Below, in pieces: positions 43,035-51,866 of a stretch of DNA of 64,000 nt (position 1 is its first letter; each line of letters opens with the position of its first letter). The notes under the pieces were generated by a model. The model was given only the letters and a program-made list of their open reading frames with translations. It was not told where the DNA came from and did no database searches. The position numbers were made by a program, and so were the translations under genes. Source of the stretch: Cohnella thailandensis (lineage in GTDB: Bacteria; Bacillota; Bacilli; Paenibacillales; Paenibacillaceae). Where the stretch lies: positions 30,478 through 94,477 of the forward strand of contig NZ_JACJVQ010000023.1 in the NCBI RefSeq assembly GCF_014212135.1. The letters run 5' to 3'.

Positions 43035-45128
43035 ATGACAACGGAAACGAACAACTGGATGCTAGGCATCGACGTGGGCGGGACCTTTACGGATTTGACC
43101 GCGCTCGACTCGAACGGAGCTCTGACGGCAACCAAAACGCCTTCAACGCCCGATCCTTCGGATGGAGTCATTCAGGGGATCGAGAAAATGGCCGGCTTGC
43201 TAAATGTCAGTACGACGCAGCTGCTTGAGCGCTGCACGCTGCTGGTTCATGGCACGACGGTCGCTACCAATACCATTCTCGAATATAACGGAGCTAAGGT
43301 CGGCTTGATCACGACGGAGGGTTTCCGGGACGAGATCGAATTCCGCCGAGGGTATAAGGAAAGCGTGTTTTCTCCCCGTCTGCCGGCTCCTTATCCGATC
43401 GTACCGAGGCGACTGCGCATTGGCGTGCCCGAACGGCTTGGCTCGCAAGGGGAGACGGTTACGCCTCTTGACGAGAATGCGGTCCGGGAGGCGATCCGCT
43501 TTTTCAAAGCGGAGCAGGTGGAAGCGGTCGCCGTCTGCTTTCTGTTCAGCTTCTTGAATCCGGCGCATGAGCGGCGCGTGAAGGAGATCATCGGAGAGGA
43601 AGCGCCCGAGATGTTCGTGTCGTTGTCCTGCGAAGTGCTCCCGCAGATTCGAGAGTTCGAGCGGGTCAGCACGACGATCGTGAACGCATACACGGCTCCC
43701 TCCATGAAGCATTACTTGGAGAGGCTGGAATCGCGGCTTCGGGAGCAGCGCTTCGCCGGGGAGCTGTTCGTCATGCAATCAAGCGGAGGCGTGCAGAACA
43801 TCGTGCAGAGCGGCCAGCTCGCGGCCAGCTGTTTGCTGTCGGGACCGGCTGGCGGCGTCACGGCTGCGGCATTCATCGGCGAACGGATCGGTTACAAAGA
43901 TCTCATCACGGTCGATATGGGCGGGACGAGCTATGACGTATCCGTCATCGAACAACTGCAGCCGACGCTGACGACGGAGAGCTGGATCAGCCGTTTTCGG
44001 GTGGCCTTGCCGATGCTCGATATCCATACGGTGGGTGCCGGCGGCGGAAGTATCGCTTGGATCGACAGCGGCGGTCTGCTGCAGGTAGGCCCGCGCAGCG
44101 CCGGCTCCACGCCGGGCCCCGCCTGCTACGGAAGGGGCGGAACGGAACCGACCGTGACCGACGCCAACGTCGTGCTCGGCTACATTAACCCCGATCACTT
44201 CCTCGGCGGAGAGATGAAGCTGGATCGCAGTCTGTCCGAGCAGGCTATTCGGCGAGCAATCGCGGAACCGCTCGGCATCTCCGTCATCGAGGCGGCGCTT
44301 GCCATCTCCGAGATCGTAAACAACAACATGTCGAACGCGATACGGTTCGTGACGACGCAGCGAGGCTACGATCCTAGACGCTTCGCCCTTCTCGCCGCGG
44401 GCGGCGCCGGCGCGTTACATGCGGGGAGACAGGCCGAGGATCTGGGAATCGACACCGTCATCGTGCCCGGTTTCGCGCCGGTGCTGTGCGCGTTAGGCGA
44501 TGTCGCCGCGAATCTGAAGGTGACGGAGCTGCGCACATTCTACGGCAGCTCGGCCAATCTTAAGCTGGACGAGATCAACAGCCTGTTCGACCGGATGGAG
44601 CAGTCGGCTCGGGAGAAGCTCGGCGATGGCGGCCGTCTGAAGCTGAACATGGAGGTCCGCAAATTCGTCGACATGCGCTACGCGGGTGAAGTGCATGAAG
44701 TGACCGTCCCGATTCGAACCCGCACGCGTAAAATCACGGATCTGAATATGGAAGCGACCATCGCGACGTTCCATGATCTGCACGAGAGATTGTACGCCCA
44801 CAAGGATACGAAGCAGGAGATCGAGATTTTGAACTTGCGTCTCGACCTCGTCGGCGTACGGGACCGCATTCATCTGCAGGAGGCGCCGTTCGGGGAGGAG
44901 GATCCGTCCGCGGCTCTTGTCTCGAAGCGTCAGGCTTACTTCGGTCCGGTGCCGGACGAGACCAGCATCTACGATGGGGCGAAGCTGGTGCCGGGCAATC
45001 TGGTCGTCGGTCCCGCGATCATCGAACAGTGGGGGACAACGATCGTCGTATATCCCGGCCACGAGGCGCTGATCGACGCGAACGGCAACTGCATCATCGA
45101 AGTGCGACAAGGAAGGGAGGCCGTCTGA
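43035..45128 (+). CDS. Hydantoinase/oxoprolinase A subunit (HyuA family)
   Basis: 697 residues, normal for HyuA. The N-terminal ATPase-like domain has MLGIDVGGTFTDLTALD (residues 9-25) and LLVHGTTVATNTILEYNGAK near 72. The second domain has LSGPAGGVTAAAF, VDMGGTSYDVS and HTVGAGGGSIAWID near 335, and RFALLAAGGAGALHAG. The family uses ATP to open cyclic amides (5-oxoproline, N-methylhydantoin, caprolactam) or to carboxylate ketones, together with HyuB. It lies 29 bases after the permease and overlaps the next gene by one base. The substrate cannot be told. Confidence 0.93.
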   Translation: MTTETNNWMLGIDVGGTFTDLTALDSNGALTATKTPSTPDPSDGVIQGIEKMAGLLNVSTTQLLERCTLLVHGTTVATNTILEYNGAKVGLITTEGFRDEIEFRRGYKESVFSPRLPAPYPIVPRRLRIGVPERLGSQGETVTPLDENAVREAIRFFKAEQVEAVAVCFLFSFLNPAHERRVKEIIGEEAPEMFVSLSCEVLPQIREFERVSTTIVNAYTAPSMKHYLERLESRLREQRFAGELFVMQSSGGVQNIVQSGQLAASCLLSGPAGGVTAAAFIGERIGYKDLITVDMGGTSYDVSVIEQLQPTLTTESWISRFRVALPMLDIHTVGAGGGSIAWIDSGGLLQVGPRSAGSTPGPACYGRGGTEPTVTDANVVLGYINPDHFLGGEMKLDRSLSEQAIRRAIAEPLGISVIEAALAISEIVNNNMSNAIRFVTTQRGYDPRRFALLAAGGAGALHAGRQAEDLGIDTVIVPGFAPVLCALGDVAANLKVTELRTFYGSSANLKLDEINSLFDRMEQSAREKLGDGGRLKLNMEVRKFVDMRYAGEVHEVTVPIRTRTRKITDLNMEATIATFHDLHERLYAHKDTKQEIEILNLRLDLVGVRDRIHLQEAPFGEEDPSAALVSKRQAYFGPVPDETSIYDGAKLVPGNLVVGPAIIEQWGTTIVVYPGHEALIDANGNCIIEVRQGREAV

Positions 45129-46633
45129 TGCCTTCCCGCAACCGCATCGAAGATCAAATCATCTATAGCAAAATCGCCGCAGCCAACCGGCACGCCGGCG
45201 AGCAGCTCCAGCGGATCTCCCGCTCTTCGATCATTGCCGAAGCGAGGGCGTACGCGGTCGGCACGCTCACTCCGACTGGCGGACTGGCCCATCAGGTTCA
45301 AGGACAGGCCGAGCATCTCTTCGCGCTGCGATCGAGCGCGCGGGCGATCTTCGATCGCTTCGCCTTCGATATCGAGGAAGGAGACGTGCTCATTACGGGA
45401 GACGTATTCGGCGGCGGGACGAAGGGACAAATGCTGACGATGGTGTTGCCCTTCTTCATCGACGGCGAACTGGCGTTTACGCCCGCGATTCGCGCCCAGA
45501 TGACCGACCTGGCCGGAGAGTATCCGGGCGGTTATCATCCGGAGGCGTTCGAGACCTGGCAGGAGAGCATGCGCATTACGCCGACCAAGCTGTATACGGG
45601 GGGCAAGCTGCGGCGCGACGTTCTTCGCTTCCTGCTTGCGAACAGCCGTACGCCGGATATTCTGTCTTCCGATCTGGACGCGATGTTAGCCAGTCTTCGG
45701 CAAGCGCAGTCGAGCTTGCGCGCGATCGTTAATGCGTACGGAGTCCCGCGCGTTGCCGAAGCGGTGGAGCGTATGACCACGCATACCGCGGCTCGAACGC
45801 TTGAAGCGATCCCATTCGGCTCCGAACTGTCGTTTGCCGGGCAAGCGGCAGTGAAAGCGGGAGCACAAGAGATCGAGGTGCGGGTCCGCCTGCACCGTCA
45901 GGATGCTCGCCTGTTCTTCGATTTCGCGGGGAGTTCGGCACAGGTCGAAGCTCCGTTCAACAGCAGTCCGGAAACGGTCAAAGCCTGCGCGGTCATTGCA
46001 CTGATGGGCAATCAGTTGAACGAACTGCCTATTAACGACGGCCTGTTGGACGCGTACTCCTTCGAGATGCCTGCCGGAAGCATCGTCAATCCGGAATTCC
46101 CCGCCGCGACGTCTCTCGGATTCGAAACGTCGGGCCAAGCGGCGGCCGCAGCGGTGACAAGCGCGCTTAACGAGGGCGCCGGTCAACAAGAGAAGTTCGC
46201 CAAGGTTGGCGGAATGGCGCCGCTCACTGTCCTATACTCGCCGCTCGGTTCGCGCGAGCAGACGTCTATTCTGTTTCTGGAGCCGGGCTTCTCTTCGGCC
46301 GAAGGCGTCAGCGGCCCGCCCTCGCTGCTGGGAGGACGCAGGCTGGTGTCCGCGGAAGAGCTGGAGCGAAGGGACGGTCTTCGCATGACCGGACGCGAGC
46401 TTGCCGAGGACGGAACCATGCAAGTACGGATCGAAGTCTTGAAAGGCGAGTGGGAGGCTACGTTGTTTGCGCCGGAAGGAGCGGAGCGCGCCGAAGAGAT
46501 GATATCGGCCGAACGGGACGGACGCCGGTGGCAAGGAACTGTCGCGGGGCTGTCGGTCCTGCCCGGCACGGTAATTCAATACTCTTACGGCTCTGGAGTA
46601 TCAAAGAAGGATCGAGAGGGGGAAGCGCGGTGA
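45128..46633 (+). CDS. Divergent hydantoinase/oxoprolinase B-like subunit
   Basis: 501 residues, shorter than the 584-residue HyuB encoded next. The HyuB plan is recognisable: EEGDVLITGDVFGGGTKGQM aligns with the NDPYHGGSHSLDW loop, and MRITPTKLYTGGKLRRDV aligns with LRIPPLKLYERGEKRLDV. The signature residues are lost: NDPYxGG-x-HxxD reads GDVFGGGTKGQM (residues 91-102), and HMGDNGG reads QMTDLAG. The enzyme may bind another substrate or be a non-catalytic partner. ATG at 45128 inside the HyuA stop (TGATG), with AAGGGAGG upstream. The stop overlaps the next GTG start. Confidence 0.8.
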   Translation: MPSRNRIEDQIIYSKIAAANRHAGEQLQRISRSSIIAEARAYAVGTLTPTGGLAHQVQGQAEHLFALRSSARAIFDRFAFDIEEGDVLITGDVFGGGTKGQMLTMVLPFFIDGELAFTPAIRAQMTDLAGEYPGGYHPEAFETWQESMRITPTKLYTGGKLRRDVLRFLLANSRTPDILSSDLDAMLASLRQAQSSLRAIVNAYGVPRVAEAVERMTTHTAARTLEAIPFGSELSFAGQAAVKAGAQEIEVRVRLHRQDARLFFDFAGSSAQVEAPFNSSPETVKACAVIALMGNQLNELPINDGLLDAYSFEMPAGSIVNPEFPAATSLGFETSGQAAAAAVTSALNEGAGQQEKFAKVGGMAPLTVLYSPLGSREQTSILFLEPGFSSAEGVSGPPSLLGGRRLVSAEELERRDGLRMTGRELAEDGTMQVRIEVLKGEWEATLFAPEGAERAEEMISAERDGRRWQGTVAGLSVLPGTVIQYSYGSGVSKKDREGEAR

Positions 46634-48384
46634 CGAGAAAGATGAACGAATGGATCCTGTCGCAGGTCGTGGGCGGTACGCTCGATTCCGTTGCGGAAGA
46701 GATGAGCGCTGCCGTGACCCGAACCGCCCGATCGCCGATCTTTAACGAAGCGCACGACTTTACGACCGGCATCTTCGATTTCTCGGAAGGTTCGTCGCGG
46801 TTGGTCGCGCAGGCGCCAGGATGCACCTTGCATCTGTACGCGATCGTGAGCGCCGTCGACCAACTGATGGAGACATTCAAGAACGATCTCCATCCGGGAG
46901 ACATCCTGCTGGTGAACGATCCGTACCACGGCGGCTCTCACAGTCTGGATTGGACGATTGTCATGCCGGTCTTCCACGGCCGGCGTCCGATTCTTCTTCC
47001 GTCGGTGCGTAGCCATATGGGGGATAACGGCGGTCCCGTGGCCGGAGGCTACAATCCGCGCTCGCGCGATATCTGGCACGACGGGCTGCGTATTCCGCCG
47101 CTGAAGCTTTATGAACGCGGCGAGAAGCGGCTGGACGTGTTCGAGATGATCCTGGGCAACAATCGCCTGAAGCATTGGCTCGAAGGAGACCTCGACGCCA
47201 TGATCGGAGCGTGCAAAATGGCGGCCGAGCGCATCGATCAATTGTTAGAGCGGTACGGTGCCCCTTCCGTCGTGCAGGCGATCGATCAGCGCATTCGCTA
47301 TACGGAAACCCGAGTCCGCGAGGAGATCGCCAGCTGGCCGGACGGCGTTTATACGGCGGAGACGTACGCGGATCACGATTTTCAAGGTAATCGGGACATT
47401 AAAGTTCGAGCTACGGTCACGGTAAAGGGAAGCGATCTGGAGATCGACTTCACCGGTTCTTCGCCCCAGGCGGCAGGCTTCATTAACAGCCCGTTGTCCA
47501 ATACGACGTCGTTCGCTTTCGTTGCCGTGTCGACCTGCTGCGACGAGAGCATTCCGATTAACGAAGGGTACATGAATCCCGTGAAGGTTACGGCGCCGCT
47601 CGGCACGGTCGTTAATCCTCGTCTCCCGGCTCCATGCGGTCATGCGACCGCCTGCGTCGGCGCGGAGATCGCGGAGGCCGTTCTGCTGGCGATCTCGCAA
47701 TGCGCGCCTGAGCGAGCCGGGGTAAACGCGCACAAGCTGCCGCTGGCGTACTCCAACGGCACCTATGCCGATGGTCGACCGTGGGTAAACCTGAACTTCT
47801 ACGGATACACGGGCGGCGCCGGAGGCGCGTTCCAAACCGATGGCTGGGGCCTGTACCCGCCGGTGATGACGGGCGTCATCCTGCCTTCTATCGAGATGAA
47901 CGAGCTTCAATATCCGAGCCGCGTGCTGAAGCACGAATATGTGCCGGACTTCACGGGGCCGGGTCAATACCGCGGAGCTCCCGGATTGGAAGTGAAAATT
48001 CAACATCTGGAGAAAAGCTACACGAGCGTAATGATGGCCGGCGTTCGCAACACGACCCGCGGGCTCGCCGGCGGAGGCGACGCTCCGTCGAACCTTGTGA
48101 TCCTGGACGATCGCAGGACGGAGCCTCTCGAGGTGAGAGAGACTGCTTTCCACGTCGGGTTGGAACCGGGAGGCATCATCACGTTCCACCGGGCGGGCGG
48201 CGGAGGATGGGGCGATCCGTATGCGCGCGATCCGGAGCGCGTGCTGGAGGACGTTCGCAACGGACTCGTTACCGCGTCAGCGGCGGAGACCGAATACGGC
48301 GTCGTTATTGAAGAAGAATCCGGCTCGCTTCGGGTGAACGAGCGCCTTACGGAACAGCTTCGTTCTCAATCAAATATACGATAG
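46630..48384 (+). CDS. Hydantoinase/oxoprolinase B subunit (HyuB family)
   Basis: 584 residues with intact family motifs: VNDPYHGGSHSLDW (residues 95-108), RSHMGDNGGPVAGGYNP near 127, LRIPPLKLYERGEKRLDV near 153, DFTGSSPQAAG near 272, PCGHATACVG near 333, and the C-terminal GGGGWGDPYARDPE. This is the likely catalytic partner of HyuA. The GTG at 46630 overlaps the TGA of the preceding gene and follows GAGAGGGGGAAG; a later ATG at 46642 is also possible. Last gene of the operon before a terminator. Confidence 0.92.
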   Translation: MTRKMNEWILSQVVGGTLDSVAEEMSAAVTRTARSPIFNEAHDFTTGIFDFSEGSSRLVAQAPGCTLHLYAIVSAVDQLMETFKNDLHPGDILLVNDPYHGGSHSLDWTIVMPVFHGRRPILLPSVRSHMGDNGGPVAGGYNPRSRDIWHDGLRIPPLKLYERGEKRLDVFEMILGNNRLKHWLEGDLDAMIGACKMAAERIDQLLERYGAPSVVQAIDQRIRYTETRVREEIASWPDGVYTAETYADHDFQGNRDIKVRATVTVKGSDLEIDFTGSSPQAAGFINSPLSNTTSFAFVAVSTCCDESIPINEGYMNPVKVTAPLGTVVNPRLPAPCGHATACVGAEIAEAVLLAISQCAPERAGVNAHKLPLAYSNGTYADGRPWVNLNFYGYTGGAGGAFQTDGWGLYPPVMTGVILPSIEMNELQYPSRVLKHEYVPDFTGPGQYRGAPGLEVKIQHLEKSYTSVMMAGVRNTTRGLAGGGDAPSNLVILDDRRTEPLEVRETAFHVGLEPGGIITFHRAGGGGWGDPYARDPERVLEDVRNGLVTASAAETEYGVVIEEESGSLRVNERLTEQLRSQSNIR

Positions 48385-48390
48385 GAATAG

Positions 48391-48427
48391 GCTATCTTAC
48401 ATCCGTTGGATGTGGGATAGCTTTTTT
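48391..48427 (+). terminator. Terminator of the TetR-OsmC-NCS1-Hyu operon
   Basis: Stem of two parts, GCTATC-TT-ACATCC with GGATGT-GG-GATAGC, loop GTT, followed by TTTTTT. It is the first clear terminator after the TetR gene. Confidence 0.9.
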
Positions 48428-48464
48428 ATCCTATATAATACGGAGAGAAGGAGGGGGAACTAAC

Positions 48465-49430
48465 GTGCTTCATATCGTTAACGGGGATTCGGTGGCGGAG
48501 AAGCTAAAGCAGGGCGTCGTGCAAGGGGAGATCTTAGTGTGGAGGGAAGTATATCCTCATGGCCCCGTATTTCAAGATCCTGCTGAGATAGACAATCGCG
48601 CCATGCGATCGCAACACTTGGAACAAACGTTGGGCATACCTCGTTCCGAATTCGTACAGATCAGCAGAAGGCAAGAGCAAATCCTTTCCGAATTTCATAA
48701 ATACGAGGAAGTCGTACTCTGGTTTGAGCATGATTTGTTCGATCAGACCATGCTGTGCTATTTGCTTCATTTTTTCTCGGAACGACCCATGCTGCAAACC
48801 AAGCTGAGTTTATTGTCCATCGGAGAATATCCGGGTATCGAGCTGTTTCGAGGGTTGGGGCAGCTCTCCGTTAAGCAAATGGAGACGCTGTCGGGAACAT
48901 GGAAATCCGTCTCGGCTGAAGAGTTGGAGTTAGGCAAAGCATTCTGGCAAGCTTATACGGCAGATAATCCTCAAATGCTTGGGCAATTGTTAAGTCGGGA
49001 TACGTCCGCGCTGCCATTCGCACATGATGCATACCGAGCCCATCTGGCGCGTTTCCCGTCTACGCATAACGGCCTAGGAATCGTAGAGCAGACCACGCTC
49101 GAGATGCTCCACGCCGGACTAAACTCACCATATGAGTTGTTCAAGCATGTCGGCGATAGGCTCCATACTTTAGGTATGGGCGATCTGGAATACTGGCATC
49201 TATTAAAGGTCATGTCGCAGGATCCGTATCCGTTAATCCAATTCCGCGGCCTGGATTGCGAGGCTGTATTAACCGATTTTGGTAAATCCGTTAAAGATGG
49301 AAAAGAGGATTGGATCGCGAAAAGAGGAATCGATAGATGGTATGGCGGAGTGCATCTGCAAGGGGATACTCCGCGATGGCGTTGGGATTCCTTCCTACAA
49401 GTGATTCATGATTCAGGCAGCGAGGTGTAA
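48465..49430 (+). CDS. DUF1835 domain protein
   Basis: 321 residues. The N-terminal DUF1835 motifs are MLHIVNGDSVAEKLKQ (residues 1-16), VWREVYPHGPVF near 25 and LWFEHDLFDQTMLCYLL near 85. A second conserved region (DUF3658-like) seems to lie in the C-terminal part with HDAYRAHLARFPS near 187. The family is widespread in Bacillales; its function is unknown. GTG start at 48465 behind AAGGAGGGGGAAC. A -10 TATAAT lies at 48434-48439, just past the preceding terminator. Confidence 0.85.
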   Translation: MLHIVNGDSVAEKLKQGVVQGEILVWREVYPHGPVFQDPAEIDNRAMRSQHLEQTLGIPRSEFVQISRRQEQILSEFHKYEEVVLWFEHDLFDQTMLCYLLHFFSERPMLQTKLSLLSIGEYPGIELFRGLGQLSVKQMETLSGTWKSVSAEELELGKAFWQAYTADNPQMLGQLLSRDTSALPFAHDAYRAHLARFPSTHNGLGIVEQTTLEMLHAGLNSPYELFKHVGDRLHTLGMGDLEYWHLLKVMSQDPYPLIQFRGLDCEAVLTDFGKSVKDGKEDWIAKRGIDRWYGGVHLQGDTPRWRWDSFLQVIHDSGSEV

Positions 49431-49463
49431 AGATAGGGACGCCGTCCATTTACGATTAAGTAA

Positions 49464-49658
49464 AGGAAGGCGTCTATTGGGGCCGACAAAAACGATAAAA
49501 CCAACGTCATCGAAGGCACTTGGCCGATCTGGCTGAAGGCCGTAAAGACGGGGAAGTTCACGGCGGGCTTGGCCGTAGCGTCCGGTACGGACGGCAAATT
49601 CGCCGAGGTCACCTTTACTAACGTTACGTGGCCGGAATCGTTAATGGGCAAGGAATGA
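49464..49658 (+). pseudogene. Decayed C-terminal fragment of a secreted carbohydrate-binding-like protein
   Basis: An open frame of 64 codons without a start reads WPIWLKAVKTGKFTAGLAVA and AEVTFTNVTWPESLMGKE before its stop. The pattern VGLAVTS...ATFDNV is the usual end of beta-sandwich domains (DUF1349/laminin-G-like) attached to glycoside hydrolases and surface proteins. No upstream part of such a gene exists here: the DUF1835 gene ends 34 bases earlier. I take it as the remnant of a gene whose 5' part was deleted. Confidence 0.55.
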
Positions 49659-49762
49659 TACTCATAGTCCGTTGATCTTCGAACGCGGTTAACCCGACAA
49701 TAGGAGAAGTTCCCACGATTTAGTTTTTTGAAACTGATTTCTATTTATGGGAGGACAACATT

Positions 49763-50596
49763 GTGAAAGCGAGAAACAAGTTATTAACCCTAGGACTAGC
49801 CTCTTTGCTTACCGTAGGAAGCCTATCTGGCGTCGGTTCGCAACCGGCTCAAGCAGAGGCAAAATCGTATCCGGTCTTGCTGAAGATCAACGATTATTAC
49901 GTGCTCTACACGGCGCCGAAGGCTCCTTACGTCGACAAACAGTCGCGGATCATGATACCGCTTCGCTCGATCAGCGAACTGCTCGGAGCCAAGGTAAGCT
50001 ACGACGCGAAGAGCAAAAAAGCGAAGATCGGCATGGGCGGCAAGACGGTCGAGTTCTCTCTCGGGTCCAAGACGGTTATCGTCGACGGCAGCGCCACGGA
50101 GATGGATACGACTCCGGTACTAGAGAAGAACACGATTTTCATCCCGGTTAGCGTGCTAGCCAAGCATCTGGGCATCAAGAGCAGCGTCGATCCGCAGACC
50201 AAGATCTACTCGATGACGGGCGACAACCTCATGCAAACGAATATGATCAAGTATACGTTGGAGGACGCTGAGACAGGATCCATGATCGCTCCTCCCGGCA
50301 CAATCGCGAGCAATAATGCGTTCGCGCCTATCTCATATACCTTCGACGCTGTCAAAGAAAGTTTTACTATCAAAGCCAAGAACATAACGGGCGCCGACAT
50401 TCCTGAAGGGGATGCCGATGCCGCAGCCTACCTTATTACCGAAGCCGGCGCGCAATTCTTGAACCCGAAGCGGGAACGGCCGGCCGTCAAGAAGGACGGC
50501 ACCATCACGGTGACCATTAAAAACGAGGCCGTTGGCAATGACGTAAACTACCTGCTCGCAAAAGGACGCCTGTTGGACCGCTCCGGCTCGCAATAA
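49763..50596 (+). CDS. Exported CuAO-N-like domain protein
   Basis: 277 residues. A signal peptide (residues 1-32, ending AQAEA) is followed by a copper-amine-oxidase N-terminal-like domain at about 40-150: RIMIPLRSISELLGAKVSYD, GSKTVIVDGSATEMDTTPVL and TIFIPVSVLAKHLGI. Residues 165-277 are a separate beta-rich domain I do not recognise. Such domains are thought to bind cell-wall components. GTG start at 49763 after GGGAGGACAACATT. It lies alone between a decayed gene and a hairpin. Confidence 0.85.
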   Translation: MKARNKLLTLGLASLLTVGSLSGVGSQPAQAEAKSYPVLLKINDYYVLYTAPKAPYVDKQSRIMIPLRSISELLGAKVSYDAKSKKAKIGMGGKTVEFSLGSKTVIVDGSATEMDTTPVLEKNTIFIPVSVLAKHLGIKSSVDPQTKIYSMTGDNLMQTNMIKYTLEDAETGSMIAPPGTIASNNAFAPISYTFDAVKESFTIKAKNITGADIPEGDADAAAYLITEAGAQFLNPKRERPAVKKDGTITVTIKNEAVGNDVNYLLAKGRLLDRSGSQ

Positions 50597-50621
50597 GATA
50601 GTCGATCCAGCTTGCATGAGA

Positions 50622-50646
50622 GCCATCCCGTCCGGGATGGCCTTTC
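50622..50646 (+). terminator. Hairpin after the CuAO-N protein gene
   Basis: GCCATCCC and GGGATGGC around a short GTCC loop, followed by CTTTCT. The T-run is short, so it may be a weak terminator. Confidence 0.6.
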
Positions 50647-50693
50647 TCGTCGAAATGAGGACCAAAATCTTGACGCACACGGGGGGGCTAAAA

Positions 50694-51860
50694 ATGGCTT
50701 CACTGCAGATTTCGAATGTTCGCGTCGCCTTGCGGAACGAAATACTGGAGCATGCCGCAGTAGTCGTTGAAGGAAGTAAAATCGTCGAGGTAATGCAAGA
50801 GGATAAAGCAGCAGGTTCCATCTCCCATCTTGGACAGATAGACGGACGAGGGAATTTGCTAATACCCGGCATGATCGATGTCCACATCCATGGAGCACGC
50901 GGTTACGACATGATGGACGGCACAATTCGGAGCATCGAGGAAGTATCGATCGCCTGCGCCGAGACCGGATGCACCTCCTTTCTTGCCACTTCCGTCAGTT
51001 CAACGATCGAGCAGCTAATCGAGATGATTCATAATGTCGCACGGGTATCGGGTCGAGAAGCCGGAGCCCGTATCGCGGGGATTCATATAGAAGGTCCATA
51101 CCTAAATCCCAAGCGAAAAGGGATGCAGAACGAACGCTACTTAAGGCACCCGGATCTAGATGAGCTGCAGACGATTCTCTCTCACGCAGGGGATCGATTG
51201 AAGATGATTACTCTGGCTCCGGAGCTTCCCGGCGCGATGGAATCGATCGATTATTTGACCAAGTTAGGAATCATCGTCGCGATTGCCCACTCCGATGCGA
51301 CTTATGAGGAAGCGAAGCTTGCCTTTGAGCACGGCGCCAGCCATATTACCCATTGTTTTAACGGCATGCGGCCGATTCATCATCGCGACCCGGGTCTCAT
51401 CGCAGCCGCTTTCGAAGAAGAGAAGGTTAGCCTGCAAGCCATTGTCGATGGCGTACATCTTCATCCTGCTATCGTTAGACTGTTGCATCGCATCAAAGGC
51501 CCGGATGGCGTCGTCCTTATTACCGACGCGTTGCAAGCCATGGGCTTGGGAGACGGTCGATACCAATTCGGAGGGCATGATACGCAAGTGGTTAACGGGG
51601 TCGCCCGTCTACAGGATGGCACCCTGGCTTCCAGTACGGTCACCATGAATGAGGCGTTGAGGAACACGGTCCAATTGGGAATTCCTTTGCCCGAAGCCGT
51701 CGCGATGGCGTCGAGAACGCCCGCCCAAATTCTTGGGCTCCCCGGCAAGGGGCGGATCGAGAGGGGAGCGGACGCGGACCTGGTTTTGCTCGATGAGCAG
51801 TTCAATGTCGTCTGGACTATGGTGGAAGGTCAAGTCGTCTATAAGGCAAAAGAGGAGTGA
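50694..51860 (+). CDS. nagA: N-acetylglucosamine-6-phosphate deacetylase
   Basis: 388 residues, the amidohydrolase that turns GlcNAc-6-phosphate into glucosamine-6-phosphate in amino-sugar use and wall recycling. Metal and substrate motifs are present: GMIDVHIHGARGYDMMDG near residue 60, GIHIEGPYLNPKRKGMQN near 127, IAHSDATYEEA near 200, HITHCFNGMRPIHHRDPG near 218, IVDGVHLHP near 250 and the catalytic Asp in VLITDALQAMGLGDG near 278. The ATG at 50694 follows a run of seven G. No nagB or nagE gene is adjacent; an acetyltransferase gene follows seven bases later. Confidence 0.95.
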   Translation: MASLQISNVRVALRNEILEHAAVVVEGSKIVEVMQEDKAAGSISHLGQIDGRGNLLIPGMIDVHIHGARGYDMMDGTIRSIEEVSIACAETGCTSFLATSVSSTIEQLIEMIHNVARVSGREAGARIAGIHIEGPYLNPKRKGMQNERYLRHPDLDELQTILSHAGDRLKMITLAPELPGAMESIDYLTKLGIIVAIAHSDATYEEAKLAFEHGASHITHCFNGMRPIHHRDPGLIAAAFEEEKVSLQAIVDGVHLHPAIVRLLHRIKGPDGVVLITDALQAMGLGDGRYQFGGHDTQVVNGVARLQDGTLASSTVTMNEALRNTVQLGIPLPEAVAMASRTPAQILGLPGKGRIERGADADLVLLDEQFNVVWTMVEGQVVYKAKEE

Positions 51861-51866
51861 CAAGGG

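Noticed and set aside
47245..48189. A 314-codon open frame on the minus strand, antisense to HyuB
   Set aside because: A shadow of a GC-rich gene; its translation is Arg/His-rich and has no family likeness.
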